Of a stretch of 64,000 nt of DNA, positions 56,418-64,000 are shown piece by piece. The notes under the pieces are model-generated. The model saw only the letters and a program-made list of their open reading frames with translations, did no database searches and was not told the DNA's origin. A program made the position numbers and the translations under genes. This DNA comes from Nitratidesulfovibrio termitidis HI1 (GTDB lineage: Bacteria > Desulfobacterota > Desulfovibrionia > Desulfovibrionales > Desulfovibrionaceae), in contig NZ_KI632512.1 of assembly GCF_000504305.1 (NCBI RefSeq), forward strand, positions 590,388-654,387, in the 5' to 3' direction. The stretch's first letter is position 1. Every line of letters begins with the position of its first letter.

Positions 56418-56586
56418 GTCCTTCCCGTGTCCGTGCGCGGCGGTATCGTCACACCGGCATGATTCGCCCTTCATTCCTTCATCGCTGCCGTCTCCCGGAC
56501 AGGAAACCGCTGCCCGCAACTTCGAGCATTGCCCGCGTATCACGGATGCACGCGTCAGGCCAGCCCCGAAGGCATCGTGCGATGTC

Positions 56587-57444
56587 TCACAGGGGGGCAT
56601 GCGGGGCCGCGCAGGGCGCCTCGCCCCGGGCAAGGCGCTCCTCTATTGCTTCAATGACGGAAAAGCAATCGGCGATGGAATCCACCACGTAATGCGCGCC
56701 TGCCTGACGCAACCGGGCGGCAGCCACGGCCATGCGCTCGGTCAGACTGCCCGGGTCCATGCGCGCCGCGTCTACCTCTGAAAGCCCCACGTCGTTGCCG
56801 GTGCGCACCACGCCCACGGTCCACATGCCCGCGTTGCGCCCCTCGTGCATGTCGGCCACCGTGTCGCCGATCTTGACCATGGATTCCATGGGGTGCACCC
56901 CCAGCCGCATGGCGTTCAGATAACACATCCACGGATATGGCCGCCCCGCGGGCACCTCGGAAGCATGCACCACCACGTCGGGGGTGTAACCCTGGCGGGC
57001 CGCCTCGGGCGCCAGCACCTCCATCATGGGGCCGGTGTAGCCGGTGCACGAGCCAAGGCCCATGCCCCGACCGCGCACCTTGTCCACGAATTCGGCAAGA
57101 CCGGGCACCGGCGCGGCATGGGCGGCGATGGTCCGCAACATCAGCGGCTCCACGTCGCGGTAGACGGCGTCTACCTCCGCTTCACCGGGCATGCGCCCGT
57201 GCGCGGCACGCCAGCGGCTGGCCACGCCTTCCATGGCCAGCATGCGGCGCACGTGCTCGCGCTTTTCACTGCCCATGGGTTCGCGCGCTTCCGCCACGCT
57301 CACCTCCACCCCATGCAGGGCGAACGCCTGCACGAACACAGCCGCCGGGCCCAGGCAGCCGTGGTCCACGGCGGTGCCTGCCCAGTCCAGCACCACGGCC
57401 CGCACCGGGCCGTCATACGCGCGGGTGCGAAGAAACGGTTTCAT
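56587..57444 (-). CDS. phnX: Phosphonoacetaldehyde hydrolase
   Basis: 285 residues, HAD-superfamily enzyme that cleaves phosphonoacetaldehyde to acetaldehyde and phosphate. The nucleophile is Asp20 in VVLDWAGTAVDHG, and the Schiff-base Lys61 is in REPMGSEKREHVRRM; the 41-residue spacing equals that of the Bacillus cereus enzyme (Asp12/Lys53). Also conserved are GRPYPWMCYLNAMRLGVHPM and KIGDTVADMHEGRNAGMWTVGV. The dedicated transaminase PhnW is not visible here; Tpa may stand in. The gene lies downstream of xsc, across an 18-bp repeat, and ahead of gntR. The start at 57444 follows CAGGTG. Confidence 0.93.
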   Translation of the reverse strand: MKPFLRTRAYDGPVRAVVLDWAGTAVDHGCLGPAAVFVQAFALHGVEVSVAEAREPMGSEKREHVRRMLAMEGVASRWRAAHGRMPGEAEVDAVYRDVEPLMLRTIAAHAAPVPGLAEFVDKVRGRGMGLGSCTGYTGPMMEVLAPEAARQGYTPDVVVHASEVPAGRPYPWMCYLNAMRLGVHPMESMVKIGDTVADMHEGRNAGMWTVGVVRTGNDVGLSEVDAARMDPGSLTERMAVAAARLRQAGAHYVVDSIADCFSVIEAIEERLARGEAPCAAPHAPL

Positions 57445-57493
57445 GTTCACCTGCCCACAGGTTTGAAAGGCTGGCAATCTTCCAGAGAAGCGG

Positions 57494-57547
57494 TACCGGC
57501 CACAGGAACAATACCGGCCAGAGGAACGGTACCGGCACCCCTGCAAG
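57494..57547. repeat. Three 18-bp direct repeats between xsc and phnX
   Basis: taccggccacaggaacaa, taccggccagaggaacgg and taccggcacccctgcaag are adjacent. A further gccggtac follows. The repeat lies in the 270-base gap before phnX and contains GGTACC half-palindromes. Confidence 0.75.
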
Positions 57548-57714
57548 GATGCCGGTACACGACCTGCAACCGAAGAAGGGGGAATGCCCACCCTTCGGAT
57601 TTATCTCGAATGGCACTGGCGGCGCGCCGTTCCGGGCTTGGGCCATGGCCTGTCCGGGTTCATTGCTGCGCACCGTCCGGCGCGCCGCCCATGCCGTTTC
57701 GCCGTAATGCGCGG

Positions 57715-59457
57715 CTACTTGGGGAAGTGCCGCTTGTCCAGGTGTTCGTACTTGGGCAGGTGCCGGGTGGGCAGGGCCAGGGCGTCGCGCCGGAACGGCG
57801 GCGCCAGACGGGTGCCGTCGGTCATGATTTCGATGACCGAGGGCTTGCGGCTCTTGCGGGCGGCTTCCAGGGCATTGGCCAGGTCGGCCTGGGTGTTCAC
57901 CTGGTAGCCCACCGCGCCCATGGCTTCCGCGATCCTGGCATAGGAGTTGGACCAGATGTCCGCGCCCACGAAGCGGTTGTTGTAGAAGTCCACCTGGTTC
58001 TTCTTTTCCGCGCACCACGCCCCGTTGTTGTACACGGTGGCGATGACCGGCAGGTTGTACTGCACGGCGGTGGGCACCTCGAACAGGCTCATGCCCCACG
58101 CCCCGTCACCCACGATGGCCACCACCGCGTCTTCGGGGCAGGCCAGTTGCGCGCCAAGGCCCGCCTGATAGGCGAAGCCGGTGTTGCCGAAGGTCAGCGT
58201 GGCCACCGAACGCTTGGCGTTGCGGAAGCGCAGGTAGCTGTTGGCCGTGGACGAGGTGTTGCCGATGTCCGTGGTGGCGATGGCGTTGTGCTCGGTAACG
58301 AAGCGGCCCACCACCTCCAGCGCCTTGCGCGGATGCATGCGGCCTTCCATCACCGGTTCGTCGGCGATGGCCGCGATTTCCTTGTACCAGTCCTCCAGTT
58401 CCGCCTTGACCATGGCGTACACGGCGTCGTCGCGCTTGGGGTTCGGCATGGCTTCGCGCACGCGGGCCAGCAGTTCCACGGCGGCGTCCTTGGCGTCGGC
58501 GCACAGGCCCACGGCCACGGGGTGGGTCTTGGCGATGTGGCGGGGGTTGATGTCGATCTGGACGATCCTGGCGGTCTTGGGGAAGTAGTTGATGTCGTAC
58601 TGCGGCAGCGTGCCGAAGTAGGACAGCCGGGTGCCCACGGCCAGGATGACGTCGGCCTGCTGCAGGATGCGCATGGCCGCCTTGGACCCCATGTATCCGA
58701 TGGGGCCGGTCCACAGCGGATGGTCGCAGGGAAAGGCGTCGTTGTGCAGGTAGGTGCAGGCCACCGGGGCGTTGAGATGTTCCGCCAGGGCCTTCACGGT
58801 TTCCAGCGCGCCGGAATCCACCACCCCGCGACCGGACACGATGACCGGGCGCTTGGCGGCCTTCAGCACTTCCACCGCCTCGCGGAACTGTTCCGGATTG
58901 CCGATGCCGCCGGGGGCCACGCGGTACTGCGACGGGGCCAGGATGTCCTCGTCCAGTTCGCCGTAGAAGAAGTCGCGCGGAATATCCACCAGCACCGGGC
59001 CGCGTTCGGCGTAGGCGATGCGGAAGGCGGTGCGCAGGATGTCGGCTGCCCGCTTGGGATGCGGCACGCGAAGCGACGCTTTCGTGATCGGCTTGAACAA
59101 GTTCCAGGTGTCACATTCCTGAAAGCCGTCCCAACCCACCGAGATGCTGCCCGCGCTGGGCGAAATGAGCACCATGGGCGTGTGCGCCATGTTGGCCGTG
59201 GCCACCGCCGTTGCGTAGTTGGTGATGCCGGGGCCGTTCTGGCCGATGCAGACACCTGCCCTTCCGGTCATTCTTGTAAAGGCGTCCTCCATGTGGCCCG
59301 CCGTCTGCTCGTGGCGCACCGAAATGAAATCGATGCCCGCCGCCGGAAACAGGTCCAGCAGATCCATGAAAGCGGAGCCGAGAATGCCGCTGACATGGGT
59401 GACGCCTTCCTGCACCAGCACTTCCGCCATTGCTTCACTGGGAGTCATCTTGGGCAT
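57715..59457 (-). CDS. xsc: Sulfoacetaldehyde acetyltransferase
   Basis: 580 residues, thiamine-diphosphate enzyme that converts sulfoacetaldehyde and phosphate into acetyl phosphate and sulfite. Glu activating ThDP is in [18 protein letters not shown]; the ThDP/Mg motif is [20 protein letters not shown]. The sequence [20 protein letters not shown] and [13 protein letters not shown] near the middle are characteristic of Xsc rather than acetolactate synthase. The start at 59457 has GGAGG seven bases upstream. In a sulfate reducer the sulfite is a terminal electron acceptor and acetyl phosphate can make ATP. Confidence 0.95.
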   Translation of the reverse strand: MPKMTPSEAMAEVLVQEGVTHVSGILGSAFMDLLDLFPAAGIDFISVRHEQTAGHMEDAFTRMTGRAGVCIGQNGPGITNYATAVATANMAHTPMVLISPSAGSISVGWDGFQECDTWNLFKPITKASLRVPHPKRAADILRTAFRIAYAERGPVLVDIPRDFFYGELDEDILAPSQYRVAPGGIGNPEQFREAVEVLKAAKRPVIVSGRGVVDSGALETVKALAEHLNAPVACTYLHNDAFPCDHPLWTGPIGYMGSKAAMRILQQADVILAVGTRLSYFGTLPQYDINYFPKTARIVQIDINPRHIAKTHPVAVGLCADAKDAAVELLARVREAMPNPKRDDAVYAMVKAELEDWYKEIAAIADEPVMEGRMHPRKALEVVGRFVTEHNAIATTDIGNTSSTANSYLRFRNAKRSVATLTFGNTGFAYQAGLGAQLACPEDAVVAIVGDGAWGMSLFEVPTAVQYNLPVIATVYNNGAWCAEKKNQVDFYNNRFVGADIWSNSYARIAEAMGAVGYQVNTQADLANALEAARKSRKPSVIEIMTDGTRLAPPFRRDALALPTRHLPKYEHLDKRHFPK

Positions 59458-59556
59458 TTCAAAGCCTCCTCAGAGGGTGATACCGCGTTGCCTTTGCCTG
59501 ACAATGCACGGTGTTGAAGTATTTTACGTCGAGTTCCCGCCCGTCGTAAAAAACGC

Positions 59557-59562
59557 TTGACA
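59557..59562 (+). promoter_or_regulatory. -35 element TTGACA towards tpa
   Basis: Perfect TTGACA; a matching -10 is not obvious at 16-18 bases, where the palindrome begins, so the site may be activator-dependent or misread. Confidence 0.4.
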
Positions 59563-59564
59563 AA

Positions 59565-59593
59565 AAAATAGCAAAGTCTCATCGCTATGTCTA
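59565..59593 (-). promoter_or_regulatory. Candidate xsc promoter overlapping the operator
   Basis: Reading leftwards, TAGACA (59593-59588) and TATTTT (59570-59565) are separated by 17 bases. The -35 box lies inside the palindrome, so a bound regulator would block it. Confidence 0.45.
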
Positions 59594-59602
59594 GACAAAG
59601 CG
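59583..59602. promoter_or_regulatory. 20-bp operator-like palindrome CGCTATGTCTAGACAAAGCG
   Basis: The inner TGTCTAGACA is a perfect palindrome, and the flanking CGCT/AGCG are also complementary; only one A/A pair mismatches. The core fits HutC-family sites (GT-N-TA-N-AC). It is the best candidate for binding by the GntR protein at 55623. Confidence 0.65.
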
Positions 59603-59771
59603 AAAAAGAAGATCGCAACCGCCGATCGATTACGACCATTTTTTCGGAGGACCGCCCGGAACACTGCCCAATAACGGATCATATCCGCATCATTCCCGCC
59701 CGGAGGTAGCTCCCCGCGGTCCGCATCACAGGCGCCATCGTTTTTTTCCTGACAACCTCAAGGAGCAGGAC

Positions 59772-61151
59772 ATGAGCCCCAGTCTGAAGCAAGACCCAGC
59801 GGCATACGCGGCGGCCGACATGGCCCACGTGTGGCATCACCTCGTCCAGCACAAGGCATTCACCGGCAAAGGCCCCATGATCGTGGTCGAAGGTGAAGGG
59901 CTGAAGCTGCGGGACATCAACGGCAAGGAATATCTGGACGCGACTTCGGGCGGCGTATGGTGCGTGAACGTGGGCTATGGCCGCGAACGCATCGCCCGCG
60001 CCGTGTACGAACAGTTGAAGTCCATGCCCTACTACGCGGCCACGGCCAGCAACATTCCGTACATCGAATTCGCGGAAAAGCTGATTTCCCACATGCCCGG
60101 ACTGTCGCGGGCGTACATTTCCAACAGCGGGTCAGAGGCCAACGAAAAGGCCTACAAGATGGTCCGCGCCCTGGCCCACATCACGGGCAACACCGCAAAG
60201 AAGAAAATCCTCTTCCGGGCCCGCGACTACCACGGAACGACCCTTGGCGCGCTGAGCTCCACCGGCCAGGCGGAACGCAAGGAATGGTTCGGCCCCTTTG
60301 TGCCCGGCTTCGTCGAAATCCCCCACGCCTGCTGTTACCGCTGCGCCTTCGGCAAGACCTACCCCGGGTGCGACCTTGACTGCGTGAAGGCGGTCGACCG
60401 CATCATCCGCGAAGAAGGCCCGGAAACCGTGGGCGGCCTCATCGTCGAACCCATCACGGCGGGCGGCGGGGTCATTCCCCCGGTTGCCGAGTACTACACC
60501 GAACTCGCGGCGGTCTGTCGCCGCCACGGCGTGCTGCTGATCATGGATGAAGTGGTCTGCGGCATGGGCCGCACCGGCACCATGTTCGGGTACCAGCACT
60601 ACGGCGTCACGCCCGACATCGTGACCATGGCCAAGGGCGTGGCCAGCGCCTACATGCCCATATCGGTCACCGCCACCACCGAGGAAGTCTTCAAGGCCTT
60701 CCTGCACGACCCGGCGGACAGGCTGGCCTACTTCCGCGACATCAGCACCTACGGCGGGTGCGCCGCCTCGTGCAGCGCCGCTCTGGAAAACATGGCCATC
60801 ATCGAGGAGGAAAAGCTGCTCGATAACGTGGTGGCCATGGGCGACTACCTGCTGGCAGGCCTGCGGGAACTGGCCGTTCTGCCCAATGTCGGCGACGTGC
60901 GCGGCAAGGGCCTGCTGTGCGGCATCGAACTGGTGGAAGACAAGGCGGGCAAGAAGCCCCTGCCCGAAGGCAAGGTCATTCAGGTGGTGGGCGAAATGGC
61001 GGCGAGCGGCGTGCTGGTGGGCCGCACCAACCGCAGCCTGCCCGGCTTCAACAACATCATCAACATCGCCCCGGCTTACGTGGTCACCAAGGATGACATC
61101 GACGTCATCCTCAGCACGATGCAGGCGGCCATGAACAAGGTGCTCGGCTGA
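59772..61151 (+). CDS. tpa: Taurine:pyruvate aminotransferase
   Basis: 459 residues, class III PLP-dependent aminotransferase. It has the PLP lysine in VTMAKGVASAYMPISV, the cofactor aspartate in LLIMDEVVCGMGRTGTMFGY, and SNSGSEANEKAYKMVRALA. The Cys-rich segment HACCYRCAFGKTYPGCDLDC matches the Tpa type known from Bilophila. It should transfer the amino group of taurine to pyruvate, giving sulfoacetaldehyde and alanine. With xsc, ald and a transporter alongside, the function fits well. 2-Aminoethylphosphonate is a possible second substrate. The start follows AAGGAG. Confidence 0.93.
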   Translation: MSPSLKQDPAAYAAADMAHVWHHLVQHKAFTGKGPMIVVEGEGLKLRDINGKEYLDATSGGVWCVNVGYGRERIARAVYEQLKSMPYYAATASNIPYIEFAEKLISHMPGLSRAYISNSGSEANEKAYKMVRALAHITGNTAKKKILFRARDYHGTTLGALSSTGQAERKEWFGPFVPGFVEIPHACCYRCAFGKTYPGCDLDCVKAVDRIIREEGPETVGGLIVEPITAGGGVIPPVAEYYTELAAVCRRHGVLLIMDEVVCGMGRTGTMFGYQHYGVTPDIVTMAKGVASAYMPISVTATTEEVFKAFLHDPADRLAYFRDISTYGGCAASCSAALENMAIIEEEKLLDNVVAMGDYLLAGLRELAVLPNVGDVRGKGLLCGIELVEDKAGKKPLPEGKVIQVVGEMAASGVLVGRTNRSLPGFNNIINIAPAYVVTKDDIDVILSTMQAAMNKVLG

Positions 61152-61179
61152 TACCCGCAACCACTCACAGGAGCATCCC

Positions 61180-62289
61180 ATGCACGTCGGCATTCTGAAA
61201 GAGATCAAGGTGCTGGAAAACCGTGTGGCCATGACGCCAGCGGGCGTGGTCGCCATGCGTGCCCATGGCCATCTGGTGATGGTGGAAACCGGGGCGGGGA
61301 TCGGCGCGGGCTTTGCCGATGCCGAATACGTGGCCGCCGGGGCGACCATGACCGACGCGCGGACCATCTTCAGCCAGTGTGAGATGGTCATGCACGTCAA
61401 GGAACCGCAGCCCTCGGAATACGGGCTGCTGCGCAAGGACCAGATACTGTTCACCTACCTGCATCTGGCCGCGGACGAGGAACAGACCCACGCCCTGGTG
61501 GCCGCGCGCAACGTGAACATCGCCTACGAAACCATCCAGAAGGCGGACGGTTCGCTGCCGCTGCTTACGCCCATGTCCGAGGTGGCGGGCCGCATGGCCA
61601 TCCAGCAGGCCGCCAAGTACCTGGAAATACCCACCGGGGGCATGGGCAAGCTGATGGGCGGGGTGCCCGGCGTGGAGCCTGCCGTGGTGGTGGTCATCGG
61701 CGGGGGCATCGTGGGCATCAACGCGGCCAAGATGGCCTGCGGCCTTGGCGCCACGGTGTACCTGCTGGACAAGAACCTGGACCGGCTGCGCTACCTCAGC
61801 GACGTGATGCCCGCCAACTGCATCACCATGATGTCCGGCCCCTATGCCATCCGCAAGCTGCTGCCCCAGGCCGACGTGGTCATCGGGGCGGTGCTGGTGC
61901 CCGGCGCCAAGACGCCCCACCTGGTCACCCGCGAAGACCTGAAGCTGATGCGCAAGGGCGCGATCCTGGTGGACGTGGCCATCGACCAGGGCGGCTGCTT
62001 CGAAACCTCGCGCCCCACCACCCATGCCGAGCCGGTATACGTGGTGGACGGCGTGAACCACTACTGCGTGGCCAACATACCCGGCGCTGTGGCCATGACA
62101 TCCACCGCCGCACTGACCAACGCCACCCTTCCCTATGCCCTGGCCATCGCCGACCTGGGCTGGAAGGAAGCCTGCCGCCGCCACGAGGACATCCGCAAGG
62201 GCCTCAACGTGGTGAACGGCAAGATCACCTACCCGGCAGTGGCGGAAGCCTTCGGGCTGCCGCACGTACCGGCGGCAGAGATGTTGTAG
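61180..62289 (+). CDS. ald: Alanine dehydrogenase
   Basis: 369 residues, NAD-dependent enzyme converting alanine to pyruvate and ammonium. Substrate-binding residues lie in MHVKEPQPSEYGLLRKDQIL and FTYLHLA; the dinucleotide fold is VVVIGGGIVGINAAKMACGL. It regenerates the pyruvate used by Tpa and delivers NADH, so the pair forms a closed loop. It starts 28 bases after tpa with GGAG just upstream, in the same operon. Confidence 0.96.
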   Translation: MHVGILKEIKVLENRVAMTPAGVVAMRAHGHLVMVETGAGIGAGFADAEYVAAGATMTDARTIFSQCEMVMHVKEPQPSEYGLLRKDQILFTYLHLAADEEQTHALVAARNVNIAYETIQKADGSLPLLTPMSEVAGRMAIQQAAKYLEIPTGGMGKLMGGVPGVEPAVVVVIGGGIVGINAAKMACGLGATVYLLDKNLDRLRYLSDVMPANCITMMSGPYAIRKLLPQADVVIGAVLVPGAKTPHLVTREDLKLMRKGAILVDVAIDQGGCFETSRPTTHAEPVYVVDGVNHYCVANIPGAVAMTSTAALTNATLPYALAIADLGWKEACRRHEDIRKGLNVVNGKITYPAVAEAFGLPHVPAAEML

Positions 62290-62474
62290 ACGGGGTGTTC
62301 CGGGCTCGGCCGACCTCCGCGCGGGGGGCGGCCGGGTACGCCCGGCCCCCGGAGTCAGGACGACGACGCGGAATCCGCCGCCCCTGTCAACGCGGCGGCC
62401 CGTTCCTTCCCGTCACCGGCCCCTGCCGGACCGACAGGGATGAACGGTCGCCCCCCCGCCGATGGAGCGTACCC

Positions 62475-63230
62475 GTGCAAGACGCCGCCAGACCACGGAC
62501 CAAGATCGAAGTGTGCAACCTTACCAAGCGGTTCGGTGAACTGCTGGTGCTCAACGATATCTCCTTCTCTGTGGCAGAGGGCGAATTCGTGGCCATCGTC
62601 GGCCCCACGGGCTGCGGAAAGACCACCTTTCTCAACACCCTGTCCTGCCTGCTGCCCGCATCGAGCGGACAGATCCTCATCGACGGCACCCCCGCCAACC
62701 CCAAGCGGCACAACATCTCCTACGTCTTTCAGGAACCCACCTGCCTGCCCTGGCGCACCGTGCGCGAAAACGTGGCCTACGGCATGGAGGTCAAGGGACG
62801 CCCCCGCAAGGAGATCGACGAGCGCCTGGACCATATCCTGGACCTGGTGGGGCTGACCCAGTGCGCCGACCTGTACCCCAACCAGATATCCGCCAGCATG
62901 CAGCAGCGCATCGCGGTTTCGCGCGCCTTCGCCGTGGACCCGGACCTGCTGCTGATGGACGAGCCCTACGGCCAGCTGGACGTGAAGTTGCGGTTCTACC
63001 TGGAGGACGAACTGGTGAACCTGTGGCGCAAGCTGCAAAGCACGGTGCTGTTCATCACCCACAACATCGAGGAAGCGGTCTACGTTTCCGAGCGCATCCT
63101 TGTGCTGTCCAACAAGCCCACCCGCATCAAGGCGGAGGTGAAGGTGGACCTGCCCCGCCCGCGCGACTTCATGGATCCGGAATTCGTACGCATCCGCGAG
63201 CACGTCACGGATCTCATCAGATGGTGGTAA
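62475..63230 (+). CDS. ABC transporter ATP-binding protein, taurine/sulfonate type, with atypical signature motif
   Basis: 251 residues. Walker A is GPTGCGKTT, the Q-loop VFQEPTCLPWRT, Walker B LLLMDEPYGQLD and the switch His FITHNIEEA. The ABC signature, normally LSGGMQQR, reads ISASMQQR, which is unusual at two usually critical positions (S-G-G to S-A-S). I chose GTG at 62475 because GGAG sits seven bases upstream; an in-frame start at 62295 would add unrelated sequence. By context it should energise uptake of taurine or a similar compound. The gap after ald holds a ggccggg/cccggcc hairpin (62330-62347). Confidence 0.88.
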   Translation: MQDAARPRTKIEVCNLTKRFGELLVLNDISFSVAEGEFVAIVGPTGCGKTTFLNTLSCLLPASSGQILIDGTPANPKRHNISYVFQEPTCLPWRTVRENVAYGMEVKGRPRKEIDERLDHILDLVGLTQCADLYPNQISASMQQRIAVSRAFAVDPDLLLMDEPYGQLDVKLRFYLEDELVNLWRKLQSTVLFITHNIEEAVYVSERILVLSNKPTRIKAEVKVDLPRPRDFMDPEFVRIREHVTDLIRWW

Positions 63231-63306
63231 CCCCGCAAGGGGACACGCAATGGCAAGAACATACGCCCAGACAGTCTACCGTAACCTGCTTCAAGGAGGT
63301 CTGACC

Positions 63307-64000
63307 ATGCTTCGGATGAAACGTTGGGTTGGATTTGCGGCTGCCGTGATGGCCCTTCTTGCCATGGTGGCAACGGCCTTCGCCGCCGAGGTGAAGGTCC
63401 TGAACACAACGTGGCAGGCAGAGCACGAAACCTTCGTGCCCTGGTATGCCAAGCAGCAGGGCTGGGACAAGGCCGCCGGTTTCGACTTCAAGCTGCACAT
63501 GTTCGATTCCGGCATGGCCCAGATAGAGGCCCTGCCCGCCAAACAGTGGGTCGTCGGCGGTACGGGCGGCGTGCCCATGATGTTCGGCGCGCTGCGCCAG
63601 AACGCCTACCTCATCGCCATTGCCAACGACGAATCGGTGACCAACGCGGTGCTGGTGCGCCCGGACAGCCCCATCCTGAAGACCAAGGGCTTCAACCCCA
63701 AGCATCCCGATGTGTTCGGCTCGCCTGAAAGCGTCAAGGGCAAGACCATCCTGGCCACCACCATCTCGTCCGGCCACTACGCCATGAGCCTGTGGCTGAA
63801 GGCCCTGGGCCTGACCGACAAGGACGTGATCATCAAGAACATGGACCCCGCCCAGTGCGTGGCCGCGTTCGAAAAGGGCATCGGCGACGCGGTCGTGCTG
63901 TGGGCGCCGCAGATGTACAACGGCCTCAAGAAGGGCTGGAAGGTTGCCTCCGACGTCAAGACGGCGGGCGGCTTCGTGCCCATCGTGCTCATCGGCGACA
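63307..64000 (+). CDS. Periplasmic substrate-binding protein of the taurine/sulfonate ABC transporter (partial)
   Basis: The first 231 codons of a gene cut by the window end. A signal peptide (VGFAAAVMALLAMVATAFAA) is followed by a TauA/SsuA-like binding protein: the ligand-binding sequence FVPWYAKQQGWDKAAGFDFK, VGGTGGVPMMFGALRQNAYL and TILATTISSGHYAMSLWLKALG. AAGGAGGT sits just ahead of the ATG. It directly follows the ATPase; the permease is presumably next. Confidence 0.88.
   Translation, partial: MLRMKRWVGFAAAVMALLAMVATAFAAEVKVLNTTWQAEHETFVPWYAKQQGWDKAAGFDFKLHMFDSGMAQIEALPAKQWVVGGTGGVPMMFGALRQNAYLIAIANDESVTNAVLVRPDSPILKTKGFNPKHPDVFGSPESVKGKTILATTISSGHYAMSLWLKALGLTDKDVIIKNMDPAQCVAAFEKGIGDAVVLWAPQMYNGLKKGWKVASDVKTAGGFVPIVLIGD

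Larger units (their letters stand above)
59458..59771. promoter_or_regulatory. Shared divergent regulatory region (xsc / tpa)
   Basis: This 314-base, comparatively AT-rich region controls both operons. It contains the 20-bp near-palindrome at 59583-59602, a perfect TTGACA reading right (59557) and, reading left, TAGACA-N17-TATTTT (59593 to 59565). tpa has a 180-base leader after the palindrome, with AAGGAG just before its start. Confidence 0.7.

Overview
The window is a 64 kb stretch of a GC-rich, gene-dense bacterial chromosome, most likely from the Desulfovibrionaceae (a Desulfovibrio/Nitratidesulfovibrio-type sulfate reducer). This is inferred from gene content: the order hslV-ispE-tRNA(Gln)-prs-rplY-pth-carD-rho, the block dnaG-rpoD-mutS2-yqeY-rpsU, an H-NOX chemoreceptor, a MetH without its activation domain, and a taurine locus whose product is sulfite. 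No insertion sequence, phage, integrase or CRISPR array was seen. Most of the window is core genome; the accessory parts lie mainly after 42.7 kb.

Layout. (1) 1-11.2 kb, minus strand: two chemoreceptor-type proteins (the larger carries a C-terminal H-NOX haem domain), radA, a zinc-ribbon membrane protein, hpt, a GNAT acetyltransferase coupled to a TlpA-like thioredoxin, and metH. (2) 11.4-27.4 kb, plus strand: rpoH with a long acidic N-terminus, two coupled lipoproteins, a small repeat protein, rpiB, cysS, an M48 peptidase with TPRs, a macrodomain protein, hslV-ispE, tRNA-Gln, prs, rplY, pth, carD and rho. (3) 27.6-45.3 kb, minus strand: a Tat-exported multicopper oxidase, a diguanylate cyclase, dnaG-rpoD, mutS2, yqeY, rpsU, a 62-residue membrane protein, HU, a DUF2062 protein coupled to rsmA, an unknown protein followed by a second EF-G, and an exported unknown protein. 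(4) 45.8-55.4 kb: a lipase-like hydrolase, two coupled glycosyltransferases, a GAF-GGDEF cyclase, a LysR regulator with a 400-residue repetitive tail, and a YhhQ-type queuosine-precursor transporter. (5) 55.6 kb to the end: a C2-sulfonate/phosphonate locus.

The sulfonate/phosphonate locus is the most coherent accessory system. Two operons diverge from a shared 314-bp regulatory region: xsc-phnX-gntR leftwards, and tpa-ald-ABC ATPase-binding protein rightwards. From family knowledge, Tpa converts taurine to sulfoacetaldehyde with alanine formation, Ald regenerates pyruvate, and Xsc releases sulfite (a respiratory electron acceptor for such an organism) and acetyl phosphate. PhnX, a phosphonoacetaldehyde hydrolase with its catalytic Asp and Lys intact, is unexpected here and has no PhnW partner in view. 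I infer that the same transaminase may also feed 2-aminoethylphosphonate into PhnX. A 20-bp near-palindrome with a HutC/GntR-type core lies in the shared promoter region.

A second theme is short, degenerate tandem repeats (periods about 12-46 bp). Those inside genes keep the reading frame and build low-complexity tails or inserts in unrelated proteins (LysR, lipase, glycosyltransferase, DUF2062 protein, unknown proteins). Others lie in intergenic DNA.
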